DNA of 64,000 bases from Orientallactaga sibirica. Lineage: Eukaryota; Chordata; Mammalia; Rodentia; Dipodidae. Numbering within the stretch: the first letter of the stretch is position 1; every line of letters begins with the position of its first letter. Where the stretch lies: NCBI GenBank assembly GCA_036365145.1, contig JAEOAD010000699.1, positions 9,707,001 to 9,771,000 on the forward strand, in the 5' to 3' direction. The position numbers were made by a program, and so were the translations under genes. Shown here in pieces: positions 33,201-45,244 of this stretch. Below the pieces are notes generated by a model, which searched no databases, was not told the origin of the DNA, and saw nothing but the letters and a program-made list of their open reading frames with translations.

Positions 33201-33224
33201 CTGACCCACTTTGTTATCTGTAGG

Positions 33225-33405
33225 ATATTGGCCACTTCACAGCACTACATATGCAATATGTTTGTTTATCTTCTCCTTTAGAAAGTGAGAGTATAAGCTT
33301 CAAAAGGCAAGTTATTTTTGTCAGTACCATTACTGATATGGCTCATATATCTGAAATAGGGCTTGGCACAAAGCAAGCATCCAAAAATATTCGTTGAATG
33401 AACCA
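33225..33405 (+). mobile_element. L2 3'-end remnant (plus)
   Basis: TAAGCTTCAAAAGGCAAGTT, GGGCTTGGCACAAAGCAAGC and AAATATTCGTTGAATGAACC match the conserved L2 3' end. Confidence 0.75.
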
Positions 33406-33938
33406 GCATTGCCAACAAAGAGATACCATTTGAGACCTGAGAAATAAAGCTTTTATATATGTGTATCAATATGTGCCTATACCCAGTGTTTAAACCTCTT
33501 CCTTGAAACTCTTTCTTGTTTCTCATGTGAAGTGAGACCTAAATAAGCCTTGAAAGATCCCATGGGGAATCCTGGGGCCAAGGAAGGAGTGATCAACTCT
33601 GAAAGAGCTCTGCAGACAGAGGACAAGAAAAAGAAACAAGGTTAGCAGCCATATTACAAGCTGCCAATAGCCTTAAGTGTTTGCATATGTGCAAGGACTA
33701 AGAAAGACCTAAGAGCCTTGCAGTCTGTAGTCTAATGTCTCACATACAGAGCCCATTACTGTGATCTGTGTTTGTCATACTTTATTTTAGTTCAGGTACA
33801 TTCTCTTTGTCTAGAGGTCAGTGTGGCTTGGATTTTCCCAGTATCAGAATCATTTTTTATAAGAATTGTAACATTGCAAGGGAAATTAAAGTGTTTAGAA
33901 GATCCATAAAACTATTGCTAATGAATAAGAACACAATT

Positions 33939-34141
33939 GGAGGGGAGAGAGACGACTGTGGTTAAAGGTGTGTGCTTGCAATGCCTATTGGCCTAAATTT
34001 GATTCCCCAGTACCCATGTAAAGCCAGATGCACAAAGTGGCTCATGTGTCAAGTTCATTTATGCCCATACTCATTCATTCACTCTCTATCTATCTATATC
34101 TATCTGTCATTATTCTTGCAAATAGATAATTTTTTTTAAAA
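33939..34141 (+). mobile_element. tRNA-derived SINE (plus), diverged
   Basis: GGTTAAAGGTGTGTGCTTGC, GCCAGATGCACAAAGTGGCT and a (TCTA)n tract. Flanked by AAGAACAC-type repeats at both ends. Confidence 0.82.
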
Positions 34142-34144
34142 AAG

Positions 34145-34835
34145 AACACCATTCAAGACTTAAAGAATTTGGCTTAATATAAAGCTCAATAATAGTAACC
34201 ATATGGTACTAGCATAAAGAAAGGTATATTAGCCAAAAGCTTAGAATAAAAACTTAAAATAGACTCAACATAGTAAATTTTCATTCGATGAAAGTGACCA
34301 AATAAGTTTATTGGGAAAACATGATATAATGATGAGAAACTAAGTTATCTATATGGAAAAAAAGCTAATATTAATATTACAAACAAAAATAAAATGGATT
34401 ATATTTTATAAAACAAAATTTATATAACTTGTAGAAAGATAATTTTTAAACCAGAAACGAAAATCACTGCTCATGAAAAAATAAGTTGAACTTGTCAAAA
34501 TTAAGAATGTCTGTTCTTTGAAAGATATTAAAATTTAAATATGTCAAGCCATAATTCAGACAGACTTCATACATATATCTGAGGAGTTAGTTGTATACCT
34601 GTACTTCATGAATTATTCCTACACAAAGTTAATGTGAGGAAAATGAAGTGACCAACTCAAAACTAAGAACTGAGTCTTCACAAAATAAAAATATGTCCAT
34701 TATCAATAAGCACATGAAAAAGATACTCAAAGTTATTAGTTTGGGGAGATATTAATAGAATTAAATCACAATGAAATTCTACCTCACAACTGACAATGCC
34801 AAATGTTCAAAAGGACATATGCAACTGTAGCCTAC
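34145..34835. other. Unassigned AT-rich DNA
   Basis: Nothing recognised. Short A-rich coding-like stretches near 34440-34760 may be a very old L1, not claimed. Confidence 0.4.
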
Positions 34836-34975
34836 TAGACAGACAGACAGACAGATAAATGATAGATATAAGTAAAAGATAGACAATGGATCAATTGGAT
34901 AGACAGATGATAGATAATAGAGAGATAGATAGATGAAAGATGATAATATATAGATAGATGATAGAAAGAAAGAAG
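34836..34975. repeat. (GACA)n/(GATA)n microsatellite
   Basis: Five GACA units, then interrupted GATA units. Confidence 0.9.
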
Positions 34976-35154
34976 GAGGATAGCACATACCTTGTGAGTG
35001 AGAGTAAAATATTCAATGATTAGAAAAGTTTGGCAGTTTATGGTTATCCATTGATCATGTGACCCAAGAATTTCCCCCTACATATTAACCTAAGAGCACC
35101 TAAATCTAAGGGGCCTGGAAAGGGTGAGACACAAAACCTAACCTCAAACTTCTC

Positions 35155-36272
35155 CTGTTTCTCTTTCTTTTCTGTCTTTTTCTTGTTTCTTTTCCTTTAG
35201 CGCTGGCCTGTAATTACCTGTACTGGGATGTGGTCTACATCCACAATGAGCTATTGATCAGAGAGACCTACTAGATATCCCAAACAAACAAGACAAACTT
35301 CTGTCAGAGCAATTGATTACCCACCAGAGGTTAATGGTAAGACCCTACTGCTGAAGACACCATACGCTGTCAGCACAGACCATGGAGAGACCTGGTTAGA
35401 ATCCGGAGGAGAGCCACTCCCCAATTAGCCCATCTAGTGCTAGAAGGTGCTACATGAGCTACTGGGGGAAAGTGGCCAACATCTGTCCAGGCAACTCAAA
35501 GTCTAAGCAACTCAGAAGCAAACAACATGACCTGATGCTCACACAAGTCCAATAGTGGCACACAGCCATGGTGGGTAACCAGATGCTCTTTGGTTGGCTA
35601 AGAGATCCACTCAGTGGAAAGGAAACCATATCTGGAACTGGGAAACAAGTCCAAATCATGTGCAGATAATGATTCTGCTTTCCATTGTCAAGCTCCAACT
35701 AACCTTAGACTATAAGAGGGTCTTACATCCTTTTAATTCCCTCTAAATTCATAATGGCTAACCCACTTAACTGGTGCTGACTTCATTCTCTATTAGAGAA
35801 TCTGCATCTCTTTTTCAGATGGGAGCTGGACCTGAGGAGATAAATGACCCAGTGCCCTCCACCCCGCCCCAGCTGAAACCACAGAGGCATTGGGGAAATG
35901 AACAAGTGTGATGCTTTCTTAGTGAATCTGATATCAGCACAAGGGTGAAGGAGATAAACACTGAGGACACTCAACACCTACCAGAGCAGACATCCAGAGG
36001 TTCCTGAGTGCCCATCACTGAAGTAGACTTAAAATGCTCCCAGCATGGCACAGGGAATTTTGCAGAAGAGGGGATGGAGAGCTTGTCCGAGCCACAAGTT
36101 GGGACATTTTGCACAGAGACATTGCCTCTCCCCACCATAATGCATGACCTAAAATCCTGCATCCCAAACGAGGAAGGCCTCATCAGAAAAGGGGCAAGGA
36201 GGTGGGAAAGGATGATACCAACATGTGTTGTTTACATACAAAGTATGTCCATATCTAATGAAATTTTTAAAA
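35155..36272 (+). mobile_element. L1 3'UTR fragment (5' truncated)
   Basis: Shares ordered blocks with 24225-25396 (CATGAGCTACTGGGGGAAAG region, GGTTGGCTAAGAGATCCACT, AGAGAATCTGCATCTC) and with the 3'UTRs of the two larger L1s. It ends in an A-rich stretch where a SINE is inserted. Confidence 0.75.
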
Positions 36273-36283
36273 AAAGCAATGCA

Positions 36284-36522
36284 GGGCTGGAGAGATGGCT
36301 TAGCAGTTAAGGCACTGCCTGCTAAGCCTAAGAACCCAGTTCCAATCTCCAGGTCCCACGTTTAGTCAGATGCAAAGTAACACAAGGGCGCAATGCCACA
36401 CTTGCCCACGGGGGGGGGCACACATCTGGATTTCGTTAGCAGCAGCTGCTGGCGTGCCCATTCTCTGTCTCCTTCTCCTTCTCTGTCTGTCTCTGTGTCT
36501 CTCTCCAAAAATAAATAAAATC
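36284..36522 (+). mobile_element. tRNA-derived SINE (plus)
   Basis: GGGCTGGAGAGATGGCTTAG to (AAAT)n. TTTTTAAAAAAAGCAATGCA just before it is repeated after it (36524-36542), and AGCAATGCA occurs a third time at 36559 beyond a poly-A run. Confidence 0.92.
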
Positions 36523-36737
36523 ATTTTTAAAAAAGCAATGCAAAAAAAAAAAAAAAAAAGCAATGCAGGAAGGCATGTGGGGAACACAAAACATACTGGT
36601 ATTTTCTTTTTCTCTATGGAGCAAAAGAACACAACTCAGGACAAACCTCACCCAGTGACATTAAGTGAGATACTTCTATTTTGAGGAATTGTCCTCTTAC
36701 AGATAAATAGAAGAAATATAACAGAAAGGGGAAAGGT

Positions 36738-37018
36738 TTTAGTTTGGTGCTAGAAATTGAACTCCGAGTCTCATAAATGCAAAGCATGTGCTGGATCATT
36801 GAGCTACATCCTTGCTGCCTAGAAAACTAATTACACAAAAATGAAGGAAAAGAGCCAGTGTTGTAATATCAGCACTTGAGAGGCTGAAGCAGGAGAATTA
36901 TGAGTTCAAGACCAACCTGAACTACATAGAAAGATGTCTCACAACAAAAGAACAGGGAGGGAAGGAAGGAAAGAAGAAGTGAAGAAGGGAGTGAGGGAAG
37001 AAGAGAGGAAGGAAGGAA
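36738..37018. repeat. Worn SINE pieces and (GAAG)n tract
   Basis: 36738-36820 looks like the end of a minus-strand SINE (CTGGATCATTGAGCTACATC). 36843-36950 is a worn plus-strand B1 (CAGCACTTGAGAGGCTGAAG). 36956-37018 is a GGAAG-type purine repeat. Confidence 0.6.
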
Positions 37019-38069
37019 ACAATCTGCTCATGAAGCAACTTATACTCATTTGTGATTAATACGCATTTGCTAATTATTTGAAAATCACACTCCATAAAGT
37101 AATATCTACATATAGCACTTTACTCCTTTGTCACAAGTATTTGAACTTGAAATCTAATGTGTGACAAGTTCTTTTCACTTACATTTTATGATGCCTTTCT
37201 TTCTTTCTATCTTACTGTCTTCCTGTGGTGACCATAATTTATAACAAATACTCTTATTCACAATATTCATATTTCTAAAGTTGCTCTAGCATATCATATG
37301 TGCGCCCAGAGGAACTGAGGCAGTTGGGACCCATCAAACAATGGTGGGCGGGGGAACATGTGATTCCACAATGTCTCTATTTCTTACTGTGTTCTGTGAA
37401 ACAAATTTTTTTTTTTTTTTTTAGGAAACAGTAACTTCAAGTGATTTTAATTTGTCCTTTTATATATAATTATTTTTATTTGAAAGCATACAGTCAAACA
37501 AATGGCAGTAAGTCCTACTCTCTAAGCAACCCTGAGACCTTTCCATTTGCTGGTCCTTCTGATCACCAAGCAGCCCCAGCATGCTGAGTTTTCTGAAGGT
37601 GTTTATATAGTTTTAACTATTTGCCTTTGATTCTTTCCCTTAGCTTCTACAGTTTTGCTTTTTTGTATTTTGGATTTTGCAAATAATCATATAATATTTG
37701 AACCCACCTTGGGAACATTCCATTACAGCAGTTCCCTTTTTATTGGCAGTTTCTTCTTCTATGGTTTCAGTTACCTGTGGTCAGTTGGCAGAATTAAATG
37801 GAAAATTCCAGAAGTAAACAGTTCATAAGTTTTCAGTTGGGTGCCTTTTTGAGTAGCATGACAGAACCTCATGTTGTCCCCTGCTGAGGATATGAATCAT
37901 CCAGTTCAGCATGAGAGACCACATTCACAAAGCTTTTATTACAGTACAATGTTACAACTGCCCCATTCTATTACCAGCTATTTCTGTGACTCTCCTATTG
38001 TGCCCAATTTATAAATAAAGCCTTATCATAGGAACATGACAGATCAATGAGTCTAGTTTAGTTGTCCTG

Positions 38070-38306
38070 TTTTTTTGTTTGTTTGTTTGTTTGTGAGAGA
38101 CAGATAGAGAAAGGGAGAGAGAATGGGCATGCCAGCAGCCGCTCAGCCTCTGTGAATGAACTCCAGACTCTTGCACCCCCTTGTGGCCATGTGCAGCATT
38201 GCACACTTGCATTACTTTTTGCATCTGGCATGGGACCTGGAAATTGAATGGGTGTTCTTAGGCTTGGCAGGCAGGCACCTTAACCGCTAAGCCGTCTCTC
38301 CAGCCC
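38070..38306 (-). mobile_element. tRNA-derived SINE (minus)
   Basis: Minus-strand head GGGCTGGAGAGACGGCTTAG ends at 38306, and the tail is (TTTG)n at 38070. TTGTCCTG-type duplications lie on both sides. Confidence 0.93.
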
Positions 38307-38324
38307 AAGTTGTCCTGTTTTTTG

Positions 38325-38526
38325 GTTTTTGGTTTTGGTTTTTGGTTTTTATTTTATCTATTTTTTTTTATTTTTTTTTTTTTGGGGGGTAGGGTCTCAC
38401 CCTAGCTCAGACTGACCTGAAATTCACTATGCTATGTCATCCCAGGGTGGCCTTGAACTCACAGTGATCCACCTACTTCTGCCTCCCAAGGGCTGAGATT
38501 AAAGGCATGTGCTACCATGCCTGGCT
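38325..38526 (-). mobile_element. B1 SINE (minus)
   Basis: T-rich start, GTAGGGTCTCACCCTAGCTC, GGGTGGCCTTGAACTCACAG, and a CATGCCTGGC end. TGTCCTGTTTTTT lies on both sides. Confidence 0.93.
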
Positions 38527-38605
38527 GTCCTGTTTTTTATATAAATGATAGCCCATTTTATAAAATGTAATCACAGAAGGACCCTCCCTTTAAAAGAAAA
38601 GAGGT

Positions 38606-38759
38606 GCCAGGCGTGGTGGCACACACCTTTAATCCCAGCACTGGAGAGGAGAGATAGGAGAATCGCTGTGAGTTCAAGGCCACCCTGAGACTACCTAGTG
38701 AATTCCAGGTCAGCCTGAGCTAAAGTGAGACCCTGCCCTTGGGAAAAAAAAAAAAAAAA
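38606..38759 (+). mobile_element. B1 SINE (plus)
   Basis: GCCAGGCGTGGTGGCACACA to a 17-base A tail. Confidence 0.93.
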
Positions 38760-38802
38760 GAGGTGCTTCAAAATGTAGAAAGAACTTGTCAAACAGCCCC
38801 CC

Positions 38803-38911
38803 AGCCAGGTGTGGCAGCACAGTGGTGATCTCAGAACTTAGGAAGCTAAAGCAGGATCAAATGTTTGAGGCCAGCCTGGACTACAAGTGAGACTCTGTCT
38901 CAAAACAAAAG
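38803..38911 (+). mobile_element. Older B1 SINE (plus)
   Basis: GCCAGGTGTGGCAGCACAGT, TGAGGCCAGCCTGGACTACA and CTGTCTCAAAACAAAA. More worn than its neighbour. Confidence 0.75.
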
Positions 38912-39399
38912 CTGAAGTGTCTTCTTAGAGCGGGCTTCAGTGGTAAGAGTGCTTGCTTAGTATGCTCAAGGCCCATGGTCCATCCTCAGACCACAAAAAC
39001 AGAATCATTAGCCTTCACATTAAATACATTTGACAGAAATTAAATAATGCATATAGGTATGGATTTATGGGTTCTGATTTTTCAAATATCTGTCAAATAT
39101 GTATTAGCCAAATAAATACAGGAAAAAGTTATTGTTTTAGGATTTAGTATTAGTGTTAGTTTCATGCATAGTATGGGAGGATCTTAGAATGGATCTCTTG
39201 AAGATAAGGGTGGACTAGCCGGCTTGATTCTTTACATTTCAACTCTGTCAATTAGTTGAGATTAATGTAGCATTGTGCCATTCCCAATAACAACAATTAT
39301 CATCTAGCTGGACAATTGTCAAAACTCAATCTTCACTTGCCTCTGCCAAATTCTAGCAGCTTCTGTTCCATTTGTCAGGACTTCATGGGCTGCTTCTTC

Positions 39400-40395
39400 C
39401 CACCTCCTCTTCCCCAGGTCCTTGAACTCTTTCCTTCTCTATCTGTGCTCTCTTGACTAGTTTAAACACCATCCACATGCTGATTATGCATTAACAGTTG
39501 AACTTGTCATGGAGACTACCCCCTGAACTTCACACAATTCTGCTTGTCATCTCCACTTACCTCTGTTCCCAACACCCCAACCTTAAGAATTCACGTGCTT
39601 CCTAACAAAATTTCCTCTTACAACAGCCTTTCACTTCTTAGTCAATGACTACTCTGTTTTCAGCTGCACATAGCAACATCCTTGGAGATATTCTTACGCA
39701 TCTCTTTCTGTAACCCATCACTCCTAATCCGTCAAATCACAATGAATTTATTTTCCAAACACATTCAGACATCAAGTACTGGAGACATTTTCTCCAGGCA
39801 ACCACTGTTGACCCAGGTCACTACTATCTTCTGTCAGGACCATTGCAGTGGCATCAGGACTAGACTACTTGGTCCTTCTTGAGATTCTGAAATTGATTTT
39901 CAAAGTGAAGTCAAGGTATTCCTTTCAAATTACTTTTCTACTCAAACCTCCCACTTCACTCAGTGGAAGGAAAATTCTTATACTTGGCAAGAAAACCCTC
40001 CATGGTCTGCTGTCACTCACTTCTCTGAATGCTGTCCTTGTTTGTTCCTTGCCCTCAGTCCATGCACAGTCATTTTCTCCCCTCTCTATCCCTTGGGACC
40101 TATTAACTTGCTCCCATCTCAGGGTGTTTGCACCAACCACTTCCTCTCTCCTGGTTCTTCTCCATCCTAATATTTGTGTGTCTCCCTCCTTTAAGCCTTG
40201 ACATTCTCTTTATGAGACCTGCCTTCCCCTCCCTAACTAATAAACCATGGACTCAATCTTCCTTACCTGGCTTGTTTTCCCACAGCACTTATAAACTTCT
40301 AGCATACACTGGATATTTGACTTACACCCCATCTATATTTTCTGATTTATTCACTTGGACATCTTCACAATACATCCTCAATAAAATTTTTAAAT
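39400..40395 (+). mobile_element. L2 (CR1-type LINE) 3' part
   Basis: GACCATTGCAGTGGCATCAG, AAAACCCTCCATGGTCTGCT, TTTGCACCAACCACTTCCTC, CCACAGCACTTATAAACTTC and a TCAATAAA end follow the L2 consensus in order. Open stretches inside it are not genes. Confidence 0.72.
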
Positions 40396-40399
40396 GAAA

Positions 40400-42130
40400 A
40401 AATTAATAGTTTGCTACTGAAAAACATAAATTTTATTTCCTCCCCAAATGAATATTTTCTTAATAGAATTCTTTTTCTTATCAGATATAAGAATATCTTC
40501 ATTTAAAGGCAGAAGTAAAACTAAGAGGCTGGTAAATTAGCCATTGATTTGGTTCGTGGGCTGAAAGTACAAATCATCTATTTGTCAGCAACAGTGGTGA
40601 CTAAAAGACAAAGAACTCAGGAAAACCACAAATATATGTTTATATAGAACCACTAAATGGCTAAAAATACTTCTTTAATGAAAACAGGAGCAAAGCTGAG
40701 TTGTTTGCTCACAGTATTTCAAAAAGCCTTAGTTTTTAAAACTTGAATATAAATTTCATCTTAACAAGATTGTCCACCTTATAAGAAACCTAGTTTACTA
40801 AATAATTACCCTAATGTGTATTTTTTTGTAGTTTTTGAAGAGTTGGTGTCTATGTCTGAATGATCTAATGGATTTGAAAAGGGAAAATTTAAAGCAGCTC
40901 AAATATATAGAAGTCATTGCTTGTAACAAAGATAAGGGAAGATAAATTAATTTTGAGTATTACAACTGAGATGCTATCACAGTTCTGCCCTTGCAAAGAA
41001 AAAGTTGAAGGAAGTTCATAGTACTAGCTTTACCTCAATTCTCATAGTGTCTACAGAGGGGTGAGCCCAGGAAGGTTGTTTTGAACATGGGCGTCAAGCC
41101 TCTGTGATTCTCTCTAGAAGCTGCTACTCTGAAGACCTGAAGACATGATTCAGATAGCATGGGAGTTCTCTTCACCAAGGGTAAGGGTTATTTTTTGATT
41201 ATCTAAGGTCCCAAGGTAAAGGGCACTTTAGAGAGTACTGATGCATCCTACAGTGGTCAGAGAGAGCGGAAGCAAGAAGGGGGACCAGAAGTCCCTTTTG
41301 CATACTTCCCATTCTATTCCTTTTCCTCAGGCATAAGCCCTCATCCTCATTGTAGGAGCCTCTTCTAGGTTCAGCAGTGCTGAGAGGCCAAGGCTCAGGG
41401 ACTTACACCTCCACCAGGCACACATGGGCTGTAAAGCTGCTCAGAGTAAGACATTGGTAAACCTTGCTTCCCATCTGAGAATGGACTTGAAATTGCACCC
41501 AATACGTACTTATCTATCTCACATATACGTAAGGAAACTATCAAAACACTATCCACCCACCTTGGGCTCTTGTCTAAATCTTGGTTGGATTTCATGAAAT
41601 CATTTTTAGTCTGCTTTTCTTTTTCACTACAGCACCATCCCAGCTATAGCTGGAAATATCTATAGCTAGTTTTATTGTTGGTACCTCAGTGTCAAAGTTT
41701 TGAAGACTCTGGCACTTTTTGGGGCCTATGTGGACAACAGGCTCTGACCTTGATTTGGGCTCAGTCAGCCTGGCTCCAGAGCCAGTACTAGAAATGCAAC
41801 CCAACTATGCAAGTGTCTGCATTCAAGCCTTCACTGACAGATGAATGCATAGAATTTGAGACAATCTGATCTTAGTTTTTCCCACACTAACATACCTTAT
41901 GAGAAGAATAGCAGTACATGATGTATGAAAAATATTTTTCTCAGAATCTGGCAGTCAGGAGTCTCAGTAGATGATTGTTCATGTTGCTGCTATGTTATTA
42001 CAAGTACAGTAAAGATAAATATAGTCCAGGCAAGTAGGAGATTCCCCATTCCTTCGTCAAATCTCTATCATGCCCTGTCTCAATTCCCCTAACTCTAAAC
42101 CCAGCAACCAACCCCTATTCATAATTCAGG
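40400..42130. other. Unassigned intergenic DNA
   Basis: No exon or named repeat recognised, except the 97-bp block at 41663 that recurs at 45147. Confidence 0.5.
41663..41759 (+). repeat. 97-bp block repeated at 45147-45244
   Basis: Both begin TAGCTAGTTTTATTGTTGGT and share TGTGGACA, CAGGCTCTGA and TTGATTTGG in order, at roughly 80-85% by eye. Either an unnamed dispersed repeat or a local duplication. Confidence 0.75.
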
Positions 42131-42133
42131 GCC

Positions 42134-42276
42134 CCTTTTTTGGTTTTTCAAGGTAGAGTCTTGCTCTAGTCCAGGTTGACATTCACTATGTAGTCCCAGG
42201 GTGGCCTTGAACTCATGATCCTCCTACCTCTGCCTCCAGAGTGCTGGTATTAAAAGTATGTGCACCACACCCAGCT
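42134..42276 (-). mobile_element. B1 SINE (minus)
   Basis: TTTTTCAAGGTAGAGTCTTG, CAGGGTGGCCTTGAACTCAT and CACCACACCCAGC. Confidence 0.92.
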
Positions 42277-42412
42277 TTCAGCCCTTTTTCTTTCACTTCC
42301 TAATTGGACTCTTGGTTTTGTTAGACGTTTGTTCCAGATCAAAGGGATCTTTCCTGCATTCCTTCACTAGGGTGTAACTACATTTGTGTGCACAGATGTC
42401 TGCATGCACATG

Positions 42413-42432
42413 CACACACACACACACACACA
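42413..42432. repeat. (CA)n microsatellite
   Basis: About ten CA units. Confidence 0.9.
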
Positions 42433-42894
42433 GCTTTAGAATCTGTTGAACCAAAACTCCTGAATGGTGCACCACCCATCAATATAAGCCTAGTTCAGTG
42501 CCACCCCAAACCTTGAAGGCATTGTCCATGTCATTTGTCTGCTTTTGTACTCTGAGAAAGCTGGGGAAAACAAAAAAGGCAGAGAAATACAAATCCTCAT
42601 GATTTTAGGACAAATATTTTGAAGGACATAGAGGAAGAATTCTTCTACAGGAAATCAGGAATCTCAAATCAAAGACACTCCAGATTCACTTGCATCTCTA
42701 TCACCGAATACAGAGGGACTGAGGAAGAAAAATACCTTGGGACCAAGCTCCTCCCTTGAACAACCTATTCAGAAACAGAGAACCTCATGTCTTGTTGAGG
42801 AGTAGCCACAGCAGCCAGTGTGCTGGACAAAGAAATGAATGTTCCCAGATAAGGAAAGGGAGAAAGTAACAATGAAGAAAGGGTTGGCACTTAG

Positions 42895-43085
42895 GATTTT
42901 ACATCTATTTCATTTTTTGAAACATCTCAGTAAGCTTGGTGTTAGTCACAACATGCTTGTTTCATAGGTAACATCAAATTAACAAACAGAGATGAGTTAT
43001 CAAGAATCATACAGCAAGTAAGTGCATGAACAGGGCTTAGGTGCAGGTCTACATAAGTCCAGAGCTGTCTGTCTTCAGTACTATC
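42895..43085 (-). mobile_element. MIR-like ancient SINE (minus)
   Basis: Order of blocks: TTTCATAGGTAACATCAAA, GTTATCAAGAATCATACAGC, AAGTAAGTGCATGAACAGGG and AGTCCAGAGCTGTCTGTCTT. It fits antisense MIR with its tRNA-side end at the right. Confidence 0.6.
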
Positions 43086-43180
43086 TGTGGAAAAGCCAAC
43101 ATGGGATACAAATGTTCATAAGGGGACTTGGAAGTTCATCAATAGTTTGGCTTCAAGATTGGGTAGGAAAGTGCTACAGA

Positions 43181-43366
43181 GGCTGGAGAGATTGCCTAGT
43201 GGTTAAGGCACTTGCCTGTGATTCCCAAGTTTGATTCCCTATAAATAAGCCAGATGCACAAGGTGGCACATATATCTGGAGTTCATTTGCAATGGCTGGA
43301 GGCCCTGGTACACCCATTCTGTCCCCCACCCCCAATAAATAAATAAAATATTTTTTTTAAAAAAAA
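43181..43366 (+). mobile_element. tRNA-derived SINE (plus)
   Basis: GGCTGGAGAGATTGCCTAGT head, CCAGATGCACAAGGTGGCAC body, CACCCATTCTGTCCCCCAC and an (AAAT)n tail. Confidence 0.92.
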
Positions 43367-43970
43367 AGCAAGGGGTGCAGCTACAGAGAAACATAGCTCC
43401 CCCAGTATATATCTGGAAGAAATTATGAGGAAAAACAGATGCTCAGTGGAAGATTGAGGATCAGTTCTGCCATATTTGGTTATAGACACTTCTGCCAAAG
43501 TCTTCAGAGTAGAAAAGAATGGGGGCTGTCAGCCAGAGGTTCAAAGCAGGCATCTGAGACAAAGATGGACTTTGGACTTCACTGCCTACCTCACATACAG
43601 ACTGGCACTCACCATTCCACCTCCTCATGACTGCCAGCCTTACATCCCTCTGACAGAACTGTCTTACTGATGGCAGTATGCACCTCCCACACCACAGACT
43701 CTCCTTCATCCCTTTTGGCTAACAGCCCCTTGAGTCATAACTTTTCTATTTCCCTCCATCTGCATATGTTCTATTTCTAGATGTAAATGGACTGTATAAA
43801 TTATTCAGGAATTGATGAGCATTCTAGTTATATCCTCTCCCACCCTCAACCAGATGTTTTCCAATGCATCAGACCTAAGTTCCATATCATACACGTGATT
43901 AAAATTTTGTCAATACATAACTTGCTTTTCCCATTAACAATACCATTTTTAATCACAAAAAAGTAATTCA

Positions 43971-44090
43971 GGTGAGTTCCAGGCCAGCCTGGGCCAGAGC
44001 AATAGATAATTTTCTTTGAAAAGAAGAACAAAAAGTGAATGAGTTTGAGGCTAGCTTTAGCTAGAGTGAGACCTTGCCTTAAGAACCCAC
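43971..44090 (+). mobile_element. Two B1 3'-end fragments
   Basis: GTGAGTTCCAGGCCAGCCTG (43973) and TGAGTTTGAGGCTAGCTTTA ... GAGTGAGACCTTGCC (44040-44080). Truncated or rearranged. Confidence 0.55.
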
Positions 44091-44096
44091 AAAAAG

Positions 44097-44270
44097 ACAG
44101 ATGGCTTAGAGGTTAAAGTGTTTGCCTGCAAAGCCAAAGGATCCCAGTTCAATTCTCCAGGACTCACATAATCCAGATGCACAAGGGGGCACGTGTATCT
44201 GGAGTTTGTTTGCAGTGGCTGAAGGCCCTGGTGTGCCCATTCTCTCTCTCTTTCTCTCTCTCTTTCCTTC

Positions 44271-44304
<34 letters not shown>

Positions 44305-44319
44305 CCTCTCTCTCTCAAA

Positions 44320-44354
<35 letters not shown>

Positions 44355-44575
44355 ATATAAAAAAGATAGGTGCACAAAGTGGCACATGCTTCTGGAGTTC
44401 TTTGCAGTGTACCCATTCCCCCCTCTCTCATTCTTTCTCTGTCTCTCTGCTGGCAAATAATTAAATAAACAAGTGGTTCATGTGCCAGGCATTCATTTGC
44501 AGCGACAAGAGACCCTAGTGAACCACCCACCCACACACATCAAATAAATATGTAAATAAATAAATAAAATTTGAT
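44097..44575 (+). mobile_element. Cluster of one near-complete and two partial tRNA-derived SINEs
   Basis: 44097-44358 is near complete, with (GT)14 at 44277-44304 and (AAAT)10 at 44316-44356. 44368-44470 and 44473-44575 are partial copies of body and tail (GCACAAAGTGGCACATGC; TGGTTCATGTGCCAGGCATT). Confidence 0.82.
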
Positions 44576-45146
44576 GCTTAAACAACCCCCCAAAAAGAAA
44601 AAGTGACAGCAATCATTATTTTAACCTAAATTTATATTTGAAAATTTTATTCTCTTTGAGATAAACCTACTTTGGTGTAATACCCTAAAGGCACTTACCA
44701 TTAGCCAGTGGTACTCAGTGGTACTCATACTCTTTATTCCTTGTCTTCCAACCACCAGAATTTTCAACTCTAAAAGGCAATTTCTCTGATAGCTTTATGC
44801 AAACTACAGTAGCTGCTGTCTTTATAAACCTTCCAGTTCTCTTATCAGTTAAGATGCCGGAACCCAGTTGTTGATAGACTGAAACTGACAAAAAACACTG
44901 CTAGCTAAAACCATTTACTGAAACTCTCACCAGTTCTCCTAACACTGAATGATTTTTGGTGAGCTTTATTTCCAATTTTAACCTTATTTGAAGGATGACA
45001 ACAATTTATCTTAACTGCATTTTGCCTTCCTTCAGGGTGCCTCTCTCAGCCAAACCAGCCCACTTCAACTAGATAACCTTGGAGAGCAGGTGGGCAGACA
45101 AAACTTCCCCCCATTTCAACCCTAAGGACAACAGGGCATATTTCTC

Positions 45147-45244
45147 TAGCTAGTTTTATTGTTGGTGCCTCAGTGCCAAAGTTTAGACGACTCTAGCACA
45201 TATTGTGGGCCTGTGTGGACACCAGGCTCTGAGCATTGATTTGG
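45147..45244 (+). repeat. 98-bp block repeated from 41663-41759
   Basis: See the partner entry. Same orientation, 3.4 kb apart. Confidence 0.75.

Larger units (their letters stand above)
37726..39221 (+). mobile_element. Tigger-like (Tc1/mariner) DNA transposon remnant, split by SINEs
   Basis: It starts next to TA with CAGCAGTTCCCTTTTTATT and ends ATAAGGGTGGACTAGCC, a worn inverted pair. Just inside are GGTTTCAGTTACCTGTGGTC and ATTAAATGGAAAATTCCAGA, typical of Tigger ends. No transposase can be read. SINEs at 38070, 38325, 38606 and 38803 interrupt it. Confidence 0.72.

Noticed and set aside
39682..40397. Overlapping open frames on both strands that look like a small gene
   Set aside because: The whole stretch follows the L2 3' end in order, so the frames are by-products of a repeat.
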